Part shown: positions 35,174 to 44,275 of the stretch, one piece after another | Position numbering within the stretch: position 1 is the first letter of the stretch | Layout: each line of letters begins with the position of its first letter | NCBI RefSeq assembly: GCF_963678635.1 | Contig: NC_087071.1 | Location: forward strand, 46,239,095 to 46,303,094 | Direction of reading: 5' to 3' | Length of the DNA stretch: 64,000 bases | Origin: Symsagittifera roscoffensis | Taxonomy: Eukaryota > Xenacoelomorpha > Acoela > Convolutidae | Made by a program: the position numbers and the translations under genes | The notes under the pieces: generated by a model | What the model was told of the DNA's origin: nothing | The model's database searches: none | Seen by the model: the letters and a program-made list of their open reading frames with translations, nothing else

Positions 35174-36212
35174 GGATGAGTTCACAACAGATCTATATGC
35201 TTAGACGGTTTATTAAGGATGAGTTCACAATTAAAAAGAAAACATTTATGAACTGTGAAGTTCTTTTTTGTATTTTCTCTCAAAAAAGTATTAATTACTT
35301 TGGCGGGAACTGTACCGGGAGTGAGAAGGAGTCAAATTGAAATATATAGAGCACAAACGGAACGCATCATTTAAAAATCAATCTCAGAAACGGAAAGATT
35401 TGCAATTTTGAGCTCAAAAAATTCTATAGATTTACTTTTTGTCAACCAGAATTGCGCTATCTAACTAATTGATGGAGTCCAAAAATTTGTCCTAATACCC
35501 TACAATTTATATCAGCAACCTCTTATTGAACAACCAGCCATTTTCCATAATCAAACTTTTCAAAAAAAAAAAACCATTTTGCAGCAAATGTCTAAGCTCT
35601 TGTCAGTTTTCAACCAGCAACAAAAGAACATAAACAACAACAACGACACAAAAAGAACAAACTGACATTATTCCGGAGGAAGTCTCTTCCAAAAAAATTT
35701 AGACAATTACAGGTTCAATATTAAACGAAGTTGGCAGATCAAAAACACACAACAACGTAGTCGTTTGATTCTGAATAAATTTTTGATCAAAGCAAATATC
35801 AAAATTATTAACTTCAATTTGATGTTGGGATCTCAAAATACTGGTTTATCTGTTAGTTTATTTCTCTGCCGTCTTCGACACAAGTTTCGAGAGGACGAAT
35901 TATCTTCACAGTATCATTAACTACCGTTGAAAAAACTAGCAATACCAGAACATTTAGTTTCAAATCCTGAATTAAATTCAAACAAAACTAAGCAAATCAC
36001 TTTGCTATCAGAAGTCGAAGAAAGAAATTGAACCTGAAGTTAGACCAAAGAAAAGAAGCAATAATGATAGTAGTGGTGGGGTTGAATGCTCTGAAGAGTT
36101 TGTGGGGCGGAGTAATGCGCGAAGATGGTTTCCGTTCAAATAAAATGTCGTAAAAAAAAACAAAACTTAGTGGAACAACATTGGATATGCTGCTTACGGT
36201 TCTAAATAAAAT
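35174..36212. other. Polinton interval without recognised gene
   Basis: Contains a direct repeat, TTAAGGATGAGTTCACAA, at about 35171 and 35204. Short plus-strand readable pieces occur (MSKLLSVFNQQQKNINNNN near 35590; PKKRSNNDSSGGVECSEEF near 36040) that may be remnants of one basic/acidic protein. No family is assigned. Confidence 0.4.
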
Positions 36213-36900
36213 TTGAAGAAGCAAACAAAATTAAAAGATCAAGTTGTTGATATGTTTTTTAAAAGCAAACCAGTTTTCACAAAATTTTATCAACAAAAAA
36301 GACAATTATATGCTCGTTTACCGGTACTTGCTCACGATATAAATGAAATTTGGCGTATGGACGTTATGGATAAAATTGATCTACCAAATGACCAAACAAA
36401 GTTTTTTCTGGTTTGCGTAGATGTTTTGTCTCGTTTGATTTGTGTGCAGACAACGAATTGAAAATCTACCCAACAAGTAAAAGAAGCTTTTGCTAGGATG
36501 ATTCTTGATTGGTCATTTGATCGATCCACCTAAAAGATCAGGTAAAAAAACTTGAGGAAACGTTCAACTCTTTTTGTACAGTCATCAAATTTTAAAAATA
36601 TCACACATTCAGCGGTGATACAGAAGCAACCTTAGCAGAGCTTAACCTATCATCATATCCGTGAAATTCTTTGTTGTAAAATATCTTGAAGATAGATGGA
36701 TCTGGCGATATGTTGACAAACTGCAAGACTTCGTGTAAACAATGACTGATCGACTTAACAGAAAAATTACAATGGCTTCGTTTTAAAATTGATAGCAAAA
36801 CAAATTTCCAAAATTTTTCATACAATTCCAAAAATTAGATTGAACGATGAAGTTCGTTTTACATCAAGGAATAAAAAGAGCGGTAAAAAGCGCAGCAACT
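36213..36900 (+). pseudogene. Polinton integrase (retroviral type), broken
   Basis: The first 82 codons read FKSKPVFTKFYQQKRQLYAR, then HDINEIWRMDVMD (likely first catalytic Asp) and FFLVCVDVLSRLICVQ, the start of an rve-type core. A TGA at 36459-36461 ends the frame and the middle of the core is not readable. The C-terminal side reappears as RYVDKLQDFV and TDRLNRKITMAS near 36705-36780, and PKIRLNDEVRF near 36830, which resembles the DNA-binding end. Integrase would join the element to target DNA with a 6-bp stagger. Clearly inactive. Confidence 0.75.
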
Positions 36901-36966
36901 ACAGCAGCAGCAAAAAAAAACAAATTGGTGGAGGGACAGTTAAAAGAAGGATAGAAAAAACTAAAC
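36850..36966 (+). other. Short lysine/serine/glycine-rich coding piece
   Basis: Reads NKKSGKKRSNYSSSKKKQIG and then GGTVKRRIEKT. Strongly basic; it may be the integrase tail or a small DNA-binding core protein. Not assigned. Confidence 0.3.
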
Positions 36967-38196
36967 ATGCAAATTCCCAAAGCAGCACAACATTTAAGCC
37001 TCGACTTTTTCAACATTCATGAAGTGTTGGTTACATTTGACAACTCATATGAACAGGAAACACTCCCCATTACTTCCGATGATGCCATTGTTTTTTTAAA
37101 TTTTGCTTAACATTTATTTGGATTTGCAAAGCTTGAATTGAAAATTGAGGCAACAATTAAACATGACGGTAATAATTTGGCGGTTGACGCAACTAAAGGC
37201 AAAGTGTCTGATCCTTCAGAAGTAGCTTTCTCTTATATCACTTCTCTTTTAATTTTTTCTAACTGTGATGATATTTTGAACTAGAAATATGCACACTTCT
37301 AATAACTTGTACGTACGAAGAGCGTTTTTTGAAACGAAGCTATCTCATACTGAGGGTTGTAGAAAAAATAAACTTGCAATACAAGTTCAATTCTATGACA
37401 CAGATCCTTCGTCATTTGAAACTGGAAAAAGCAACCATATTCAACGATTATCGTGGACAAAGAACTCACAGAATCGGTTGTTTTATGGAAACTGGCAGTT
37501 GATTTCTTTGCTACATATCAATTGTTGATACCGAATACCAATTTAGGAATTACATTTACTCGTTCGAAACCAGATTTTGTTCTTTCAACTCAAGTTGCAA
37601 ACACAAAGTTTTCGGTTCAAATAAGACAGCCTTCAATTTTTGCAAGATGTTTTACAGTGCCCGATCACAGTTTTACAACTGTACACACTTCATTTCAAGA
37701 AAGATTAAAGAAATGGCGGGCCAGGTATAAATGTAATGAAGTCAAAAATAAAACATTCGTAATACCATCTGGTCAGAACCAAATTGTTCGGGAAGATGTT
37801 TTCAGTTCGGAACCCATACGTTGACTTGTAACTGCGATGTGCCCTATCGCTCTTTTCAGCGGTCAATGGAATATTAACCTACTTCCATTTTTGAAACACA
37901 GTTTGAACTTTATAGTTTTTGTTCGAAATGGTACTACCATTGTCGATTATGACACAACACACAATCAGAAAGTGTACTTCAAAACTATTCAAAGTTTACA
38001 TTTTGAGCAAAACGGTCCGCCTATAACACTTAAAAACTATCCCAATCGTTATTATTTGGTGTTTGACCTCACTTCAACTCAACAGTTTAATCGAGAATTG
38101 TACCTTCTCGAAATTGTTGGACCACCTCTACGGCTCGAGCTTGAGTTTTCTCGAGAAACAGCAGAACCTATTGAAGTGTTGATGATTGGGGAGTGA
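36967..38196 (+). pseudogene. Polinton major capsid protein (double jelly-roll type), broken
   Basis: ATG at 36967 with SLDFFNIHEVLV and LPITSDDAIVFLNFA, matching the expected N-terminal half. A TAA near 37110 and frame changes near 37280-37450 follow. The middle is open from 37453: LLIPNTNLGITFTRSKPDF, VQIRQPSIFARCF and VIPSGQNQIVREDVFSSEP. After a TGA near 37822 it continues ALFSGQWNINLLPF and GTTIVDYDT to 38196. About 410 codons in all, the usual size for Polinton capsid proteins. It would build an icosahedral shell. The assignment rests on motif order recognised by eye; the breaks make it inactive. Confidence 0.72.
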
Positions 38197-38239
38197 TTGT
38201 CTACAGTCTCAATTGATCAAAACGGCAAAGTTCTGTAGC

Positions 38240-38584
38240 ATGGATAATTTTGCTCTGAAAAAAATTATTGTTAAAAACTCCATACTAAGGTTCAAGTATA
38301 ATGGGTCTTTTTCTGCAAACCATTTATAGTTCCCACTAAAACTAGACAACACCTTTCAAATTATGAATACTTCTAAAACTGCCCCACGAGGACATTGGGT
38401 AATGATTGCAAGAAAAAACAATAAGTATTTTTACGCCGACTCCTATCAAAAACCTATTTGGATGCATCCGAATGTTCAACTTCAACTAGATGGATCTCGT
38501 TTAGAATTTGTGAAGAATCAAGTAGTTGAACAAATTCCAAACTCTTGTCGGCGTTTTGTTTTTATTTTGCATTTAAACTTTTAG
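38240..38584 (+). pseudogene. Polinton adenain-like cysteine protease, one in-frame stop
   Basis: ATG at 38240 (MDNFALKKIIVKN), 115 codons to TAA in a single frame, broken only by TAG at 38327-38329. The catalytic His is in RGHWVMIARKN, the acidic residue in FYADSY, and a Cys is present in PNSCRRFVFI near the end. The order His, Asp, Cys is that of adenovirus-type maturation proteases, which Polintons encode for capsid processing. Homology upstream of the stop supports a genuine start at 38240. It follows the capsid gene by 43 bp. Confidence 0.75.
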
Positions 38585-38764
38585 ATGATTCTAACCATTT
38601 GTGTTTTAAGAGTGATTTAGAACTAATACGCGCGATGAGTTCAATTTAAACAAAAAGTGGCACTTAATTTTTAATTGAAAAATTAATTGAATCTTCTCTT
38701 AACAGTTCCAACTCCTATAAAAGGTATTAGCGCTTCCTGTATATCAGGAACTTCCTTTGAATGC

Positions 38765-38935
38765 TGTGAAATTTATTGCTCATAATTTTCTGTATTTTGG
38801 CACCGTAAAAAACTTCGAATCTATAATCTCGTGTGAAGTCAGTGCGTTGTTTTTGATACGCTGCGAGTTTGCGAAAGAGCGCAATAATTGGCATTTAGTG
38901 TCGCCAACAAAACCGTACTTCAAAATGTTAGAGTA
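38765..38935 (+). pseudogene. Unidentified Polinton module, plus-strand copy
   Basis: Reads AVKFIAHNFLYFGTVKNFES and then IISCEVSALFLIRCEFAKER to a stop near 38935. The piece FLYFGTVKNFESIISCEVSA is homologous to FLYCGPIKNFKSMISSEVA on the opposite strand at 39117-39170. No family is recognised. Confidence 0.4.
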
Positions 38936-39116
38936 AATAAAAAAATGAGTTCTGCCGATATCTGACGGGTAGTACGGTTCAAGTTTGTCTCAGAAAAAAA
39001 ACCGCGCCCCAGATGCAACAATCAATACTTGACATCAATCGGAAGCTTCTGTTGAGAAAACAATTATAATTATTGTTGTTCCGTTTATGTCAGTTGTTCC
39101 ATTATTGTGGCACCGT

Positions 39117-39311
39117 TTACATTGCCACTTCACTGGAGATCATAGATTTGAAATTTTTTATTGGGCCACAGTACAGAAAAGTCATCTCTTTGAATTTCGG
39201 TGTAAACATTTTTCTTGGAAAATAGAAAATTTCGCATTCACTCTTTAGCAGTCCAGTACGTGTCTGTGGATTCATTTGGTGGCCTGTCACGTTTTTCATC
39301 CTTTCAAACAA
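39117..39311 (-). pseudogene. Unidentified Polinton module, minus-strand copy
   Basis: 64 codons: MFERMKNVTGHQMNPQTRTG, FYFPRKMFTPKFKE and FLYCGPIKNFKSMISSEVAM. It is the inverted partner of the piece at 38765-38935. The stretch CACTCTTTAGCAGTCCAGTA (39239-39258) recurs almost exactly at 40799, so a further related copy lies near 40.8 kb. Function unknown. Confidence 0.4.
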
Positions 39312-39551
39312 AAAAACACGAGCTCGAATGTTTTGTGCTAAACTAGATTAATAAGCAGATATAGATCTTTGGTGTAAAGTTTTTTATTTGAAAAAAGATT
39401 TTTTTGCAATCACCTTATTATTTGCATAAAACATACCTTCGATACTAAGTTAAATACCGGCTTTGATTTAGTAATTTTTAAAAATCGATTGTCTTAATTG
39501 ATTACTTACTTTTGAATCTTTGTCTTTTTTGTTTCATACATACTATTCCAT

Positions 39552-39755
39552 CTATGACAATTTAAATTTTTTCGAATAATTAGTTTCAGTCAAGGCGACC
39601 TCCCACTGACCGTTCAATTTAATTTGTTCGGGTAAAAAAACGAAAAACAAAGATAATGTGTTATCTGGATAGTAGTCCAAGCTTGTATTCGATAATAGTT
39701 TTAGAGAACAACTGTTGTAGGGTTGTTTTTTAATTGAATTGAAACCGCAAATCAA
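39552..39755 (-). pseudogene. Polinton structural-type protein fragment (WEVAL motif)
   Basis: 67 codons on the minus strand with LDYYPDNTLSLFFVFLPEQI and then KLNGQWEVALTETNY. The pattern of Y/P/NT, LP-x2-I-x-L-x-G-x-WEVAL is one I associate with the N terminus of a conserved protein of animal Polintons, probably a virion component. It is cut short by TAA at 39552. Downstream frames up to 39420 give no clear continuation. Confidence 0.5.
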
Positions 39756-39770
39756 ATTTTTTTCAATGTT

Positions 39771-40350
39771 CTTCTACTCAGAACTGATGGTGCCAAGATT
39801 CGTTACCTTTCTCAAAGTTCTTTTTCTTAGAACTGCTTGTACCGATGTTACTTTTTTGGATTTTTTTTGAAAAATCCATTTTTTAAAAAAAAAATTTTGG
39901 TGCTTTTTTGAGGGATGTGGGTGCTAAAATCGCTATTTTTTTTAAAATGATGGTACTGATGTTACTTTAATTGAAATAATTTTTGAAAGTTTTTTAAATT
40001 TTTTAGTTTTTTGTTAAGAAGTTTGGACTTTTGTTAAGGTGGGGACCAAAATTGTTGGTTTTCTCAATGTAATTATATTTCTTAGATTTAATGGTATGGA
40101 TACTACTTTTAATTTGGAATCATTTTGATGTTTTTTGAATTTTTTAAGGCGTGGAAAGCCAGAATTGATTCTTTTCTCAATGTTCTAAAGATTAGAATTG
40201 ATGGTATTGATGTTACTTTATTTTAGGACTGTTTTTGAAACATTAAAAATAATTATTTTTTGATAAATATTAATTTTTTAGAGATGTGGGGTCAAAATCG
40301 ATACTTTTTTCAAAGAACTATGACTTGATGATATTGTTGATGTCTTGACT
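39771..40350. repeat. Degenerate tandem repeat, T-rich
   Basis: Five or so imperfect units of roughly 110-180 bp, each with a TTTCTCAATGTTCT-like start, (A)GATGGTA-TGATGTTACTTT near 39838, 39950, 40090 and 40200, a TTTTTGAA/TTTTTAA run, and a GGGATGTGGG/GGTGGGGAC word. No coding sense in either strand. Confidence 0.5.
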
Positions 40351-40399
40351 GAGTGAAAGCACTGGGTAATCAACCAGATTAGTAGTAATTATTAACAGG

Positions 40400-40830
40400 A
40401 TCACTGATTGGTATCTTTCATCGTTATCAGATGACGAAATAGGACCACTCGTCTTTTCTTGATGATAAGAGGCTCCTCGTCACTATCATCTTCTACATAT
40501 CCGTGTTCACTCTCTTCATCTTCAGAACCGTCTTCACTCTCTTCTTCTTCATATCAGTCTTCCTCTGCTTGGCTCTCCTCCCAATTTTCAATTTTTCGAT
40601 TTTGACCTCCTTCGTCAATCTGTATAACATTTGATTAATTTTTTTTTGAAAAATCAGATATGAAATTTAAAAATTATGATAAAAATTCAATTGAAAAAGA
40701 AAACAACAAAAACTTCTTGTCACTTCGATTGCTTAAACACATTGGTCAACTCTTCGACACTGAGTAGCGGATTTTCTTCGTTCTTCAACTTTTTGAACCA
40801 CTCTTTAGCAGTCCAGTATGTGTCTGTTGA
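40400..40830 (-). pseudogene. Polinton minus-strand gene with acidic tail (broken)
   Basis: Two readable pieces on the minus strand. Near 40715-40825: STDTYWTAKEWFKKLKNEEN and then PLLSVEELTNVFKQSK, ending in a stop. Near 40400-40625: an acidic run, YEEEESEDGSEDEESEHGYV, followed by SDEEPLIIKKRRVVLFRHL. An internal stop (TGA) breaks the acidic part. The left palindrome edge at 40511 falls within the acidic, GAAGA-repeat-like DNA. Function unrecognised. Confidence 0.4.
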
Positions 40831-40877
40831 TTAATTTAACAGCCTTTCAAAAAAACACCAGTTCGAATAATTTGTGC

Positions 40878-41060
40878 TTAACTAAAATAATACGCTGATA
40901 TAGATCTTTTGAAAATTAATTTTGTTTTGATAGTACAATTATATATCTTTTTCGTGATGTTGTGCACTTTTGAAGAAGACGCTTGATCTACCAAATTGTT
41001 TTCAAGCTCTTCCTTTTCCAGACCATCTAAAGCAATCGAACAATTTGATACCAGTAACAT
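40878..41060 (-). CDS. Hypothetical 60-aa protein near the Polinton right end
   Basis: MLLVSNCSIALDGLEKEELE..., no recognised domain. Repeated identically in the right palindrome arm at 61319-61501 on the plus strand. May be part of the same broken minus-strand gene as 40400-40830. Confidence 0.3.
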   Translation of the reverse strand: MLLVSNCSIALDGLEKEELENNLVDQASSSKVHNITKKIYNCTIKTKLIFKRSISAYYFS

Positions 41061-41894
41061 AGTTGTTTTAATTTTGTAATTGATTACAAACGTGAAATGC
41101 CTAGTTTCGATAAGAGATCAGCAATATCTTCACTATTTTTAAAATCAGAATCGACATTTTTTTTGATTCATTTTAAACCGAATCTAAAAAAGTTCGAAAA
41201 AATTAGTGAGTAAAAAGAGTTTTAAGACAATGAAAAAAACTAATAATTTTAAATAGATAAATCTCCCGAAATTAGTTGAAAACAAGTCTAATTTCTCGTT
41301 AGACACCTTTCAAATAATTTTTAGTTTCATTGTTGTCCTTAATCAAAATTTATTCCAAAGTAACTATTAAAATTTGGACCAAAAGTATGTTCCCATGGGT
41401 TTCCCTTGTTACCCGAGTCATCCCCATGCGGCCAAGTATTTTTATCAACGGTGAATATCAGATGTCGAATCGATATTTCACTTTTAAGATATTGAAGTAA
41501 GAGACTTCCTGTTGGATCCAGCAGGTTTGTATAAGTGATTCTGGTTCACTGGTTAGGTAATTCGTAAAAAAAACTGTTTAAACTGGAATCTCCTGTTCTT
41601 TTATAAATTTTGAAACGCTTTAATTTGGTTAGACAGTTTGGTAATTTAGGTGGAAACAGGTATGTTTTCTGCTCATGTCAATGATATTCCATATAATTTC
41701 TTTCTGTACCTTTCTAGTTTTATTATCCGAGGTTTCACCCCTTTTCTAATATAGACTAAGTATAATTTAATGGTTTATCATTAACTCTGTCTATCTAGTG
41801 TGTTTATTAGACTGAATTTTACGTGGTTTATTTATGTTTAGCCCATGTTTAGTCACCAAAGAAAACCAGACAATTTTAGAACCGCATTCAAAAC

Positions 41895-42324
41895 GAACCA
41901 GTTTTATTTCAAATCTGAAGTTGTTTAATTTATCAATTTTTCAAGTAAGAAAAAGATTAGCTCCGGTATATTCAAGTTTCTTCTTATGCGCAATATCACC
42001 ACATACATAACAGTGTAGTTTGACCTAACAAATTTCAAGCCGACTGTGAAAAAAAACTGTTGCTGGCTAAATATTATCTTTGCCCAAATTATACCAAAGG
42101 ATTTTATGGTTACATGCATTTTTGTCAGTTACATGAAAATACAAGATTGTGGTACAAATTCTGCGTAAGTATTTCTCTGCTGGAAATAAATGATAGTAAA
42201 AATCGAGTGCAACGGGTCGAAAGTATAATAATAAATTTTGCTCCTGCCCTTTTCTGCAGCCTACTTACCCATAACCTCTCCCCCCCCCCCCCCCAGCGTT
42301 ACCGGTGTTGGACCTTCGACTACT
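41895..42324 (-). repeat. Polinton right TIR
   Basis: Reverse complement matches the left TIR from its outer end (AGTAGTCGAAGGTCC). It contains a C homopolymer at about 42280-42295 near the end; the right-arm copy (60041-60470) has a G run interrupted by one A. Followed by GAGGTA at 42325-42330. Confidence 0.85.
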
Positions 42325-42330
42325 GAGGTA
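42325..42330 (+). repeat. Polinton target-site duplication, right (GAGGTA)
   Basis: Directly follows the right TIR and matches GAGGCA at 26604-26609 at five of six positions. Copied in the palindrome as TACCTC at 60035-60040. Confidence 0.75.
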
Positions 42331-43660
42331 TGAAGGATGATTTGATTCGAAGCAAAAACTAACCGTTATTAGAAAATTGTAAGTAGCGTGCATGGAAGTT
42401 CCCAAATCAGCAGTTCTTAAAATCAATAACGCTACAGAAAAGGCGCAGAAGAAATATCTTTTTCGAGCTCAGGGCAAAATTTTTTGAATTGCATAAAAAG
42501 TTGCTCAAAATTTTCATTCAAAAAATCAAAGTAGTTTTCAGCTCAATCATAAATGTTCCATCATTTTCCTCGAAAGTCGAAACAAAAACTAAAGTGTAAG
42601 CCAGATATGCTAATTTCGATGTCAATGCCATAAATTTGTAAATGCAAATATTGTCTGAACATATTAGCCGTTGTTTCTCTTGACATGATTGCAGATTTTG
42701 TTTTGCGGTAATAAAAAGTGTAAAATCGTTAAAAACTGTTAATAAAAATTTCCTGCAACACGCTATTAGTTTTAACATGTTGCTTTGTTAGTTGCATAAA
42801 AATACAAAAAAAAATCATTTAAGCAAAACTATTGTCTCAATTACTTAGCCGTTGGTCCTTATGTCATATTTGCAAATTTTGTTCAAGTAGTAAAAACTGA
42901 AAAATTGGTAAAAAATGGTAATAAAAATTTCCTGCAACACGTTGTATGTGTAACACGTTCCCTAAACGTTTCCTGTAGGTGTAACACGTTGATGTGCAAG
43001 TTGCATAAAAATACAATAAAATCATATCAGCGAAACTATTGTCTCATTTGTTTACTCCTAATGTCATATTTGCAAATTTTGTTCAGGTAGTAAAAAATTG
43101 GTAATAAGAAATTCCTGCAACACTGGATTGGGTTTAATACTTTGCTGTACGAGTTGTTCAAAAATACAAAAAGTCAAATCAGCAAAATGTCAAATATAAG
43201 TTACACCGATCACCTTCTTGTTGAATTCATACTTGCACAAAAAATATGATTACTTCTACTCCAGTGTTATTACACTGTACTTAAAAATTGAGTATACATA
43301 TCATTCTAGTTGCTTGTTGGACTTTAGTTCGAGCTGATGGTTATGCAGACGGCAAGTAAGAATGTGAGGTAAGTGAGGTCGTTGATTGTAAGCTGGCCAG
43401 TTAATTTTAGTAACCATAAGGATGGCTTTCGCGATTCCCAGAAAAGTTACAAAATACTATCAGGCATGTTTATACAAAGTCCTTCTTTGTTTTTTCCCAC
43501 TTCCAGACTTAGTTTTTGTTAAATAAAGCACATTTTTTGCGACTCAAGTCCATTGTTTGGAAAATGACTTTTCAAGTGGTACCACAATTGCAGCCGGCGG
43601 ATCCGGTCAGGCTGTGCTATATCTGAAGCTAGAAGTCAAGTGAGAGCTGGTTCTCACGCA
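42331..43660. other. Arm sequence without recognised gene
   Basis: AT-rich. Short near-repeats occur every 120-130 bp: TAATAAAAATTTCCTGCAACACG near 42742, 42920 and 43100, each followed by GTTGCATAAAAATACAA-type words. This is a small diverged tandem repeat (about 42.70-43.20 kb). The mirror lies at 59.2-59.7 kb. Confidence 0.45.
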
Positions 43661-43669
43661 CTACCATTA

Positions 43670-43742
43670 ACGTGGCAGGGAATCGATTACTCGATCTGAC
43701 GACCTCAAAGTGAACGCCTTACCACTATGTTAAGTGCCCTCG
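43670..43742 (-). ncRNA. tRNA-like sequence, possible SINE head (left arm)
   Basis: On the minus strand, GGGCACTTAACATAGTGGTA and AGGCGTTCACTTTGAGGTCG resemble a tRNA 5' half. ATCGATTCC fits a polymerase III B box about 45 bases downstream of ATAGTGG. The anticodon and T-stem do not pair well, so a functional tRNA is unlikely; a tRNA-derived SINE head or decayed tRNA is more plausible. Confidence 0.4.
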
Positions 43743-43959
43743 TTGATTCGATTGACTGCCAGTTGTTTGGTTGCTCGTCCTGGCAACTGCTGGCCTTTTG
43801 ATCACAATCGGAAAAATGGCCACCATTGATAATATGCGTATTTGGCTGAAGTTAAATTACGTCTTAAAATCCAACGCGAGCCGAAGAGTCCGACTGATAT
43901 CTTTCTCATTTTCCAATTCTCTTAAGTCTCAATCATTTTACAACACCCAGGCTATTCAA

Positions 43960-44275
43960 GATGCTCGATGTCATAGAGCAATCGTCTGGATTTTGTAGAT
44001 CGAGAGTTGAGAACAATGTCTGTTCCTTGCCGTTTGTTTTGACTTTCTGTACGGTGCTGTTTTACGGTTTGGTCCTTTTTTTATGGTAATCACAATTGGG
44101 CTATTAAAATGTATGTCCGAGGGCTTATCTAATTTGATAATGTGTTTCTGATCAACGATTTGGCTTAATATTTTTTCTGTCGTTCTTGTAGATAAAACGG
44201 TATCAACGGTCCTTTTGTTGTAATAATGTAACATCTTTGACGAAATGAGTTCTTGTCACGTGATTTTTTGCTAGG
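43960..44275 (-). pseudogene. Reverse transcriptase relic of the element A family (left arm)
   Basis: Minus-strand pieces in shifting frames: KNHVTRTHFVKDVTLLQQKD, PFYLQERQKK and DQKHIIKLDKPSDIHFNSPI with VITIKK. They match element A pol at about 5660-5880 (LPIHLQERVE, DQKHINKLDKCSDKQF). A short fragment of an old insertion; the palindrome copy is at 58130-58445. Confidence 0.7.

Larger units (their letters stand above)
26610..42324. mobile_element. Degenerate Polinton/Maverick element, 15.7 kb
   Basis: Defined by inverted terminal repeats starting AGTATTAGAAGGTCC (left) and AGTAGTCGAAGGTCC (right, reverse strand), 6-bp near-identical target duplications, and Polinton hallmark genes in between. 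These are DNA polymerase B (minus), small membrane protein, packaging ATPase, integrase, major capsid protein and adenain-type protease (plus), then minus-strand genes near the right end. Size, TIR length and the 5'-AG terminus fit the family as known. Nearly every gene has frameshifts or stops and the TIRs have diverged, so it is an old inactive insertion. Its last 1.8 kb also lies in the left arm of the palindrome. Confidence 0.9.

Noticed and set aside
35997..36224. Minus-strand frame rich in F and S near the Polinton integrase.
   Set aside because: Antisense to a basic plus-strand piece, no domain, composition typical of a shadow frame.
42275..42298. Long C run at the Polinton right TIR as a possible G-quadruplex or signal.
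   Set aside because: A homopolymer of variable length between the two arms and absent as such in the left TIR; most likely slippage or sequencing noise.
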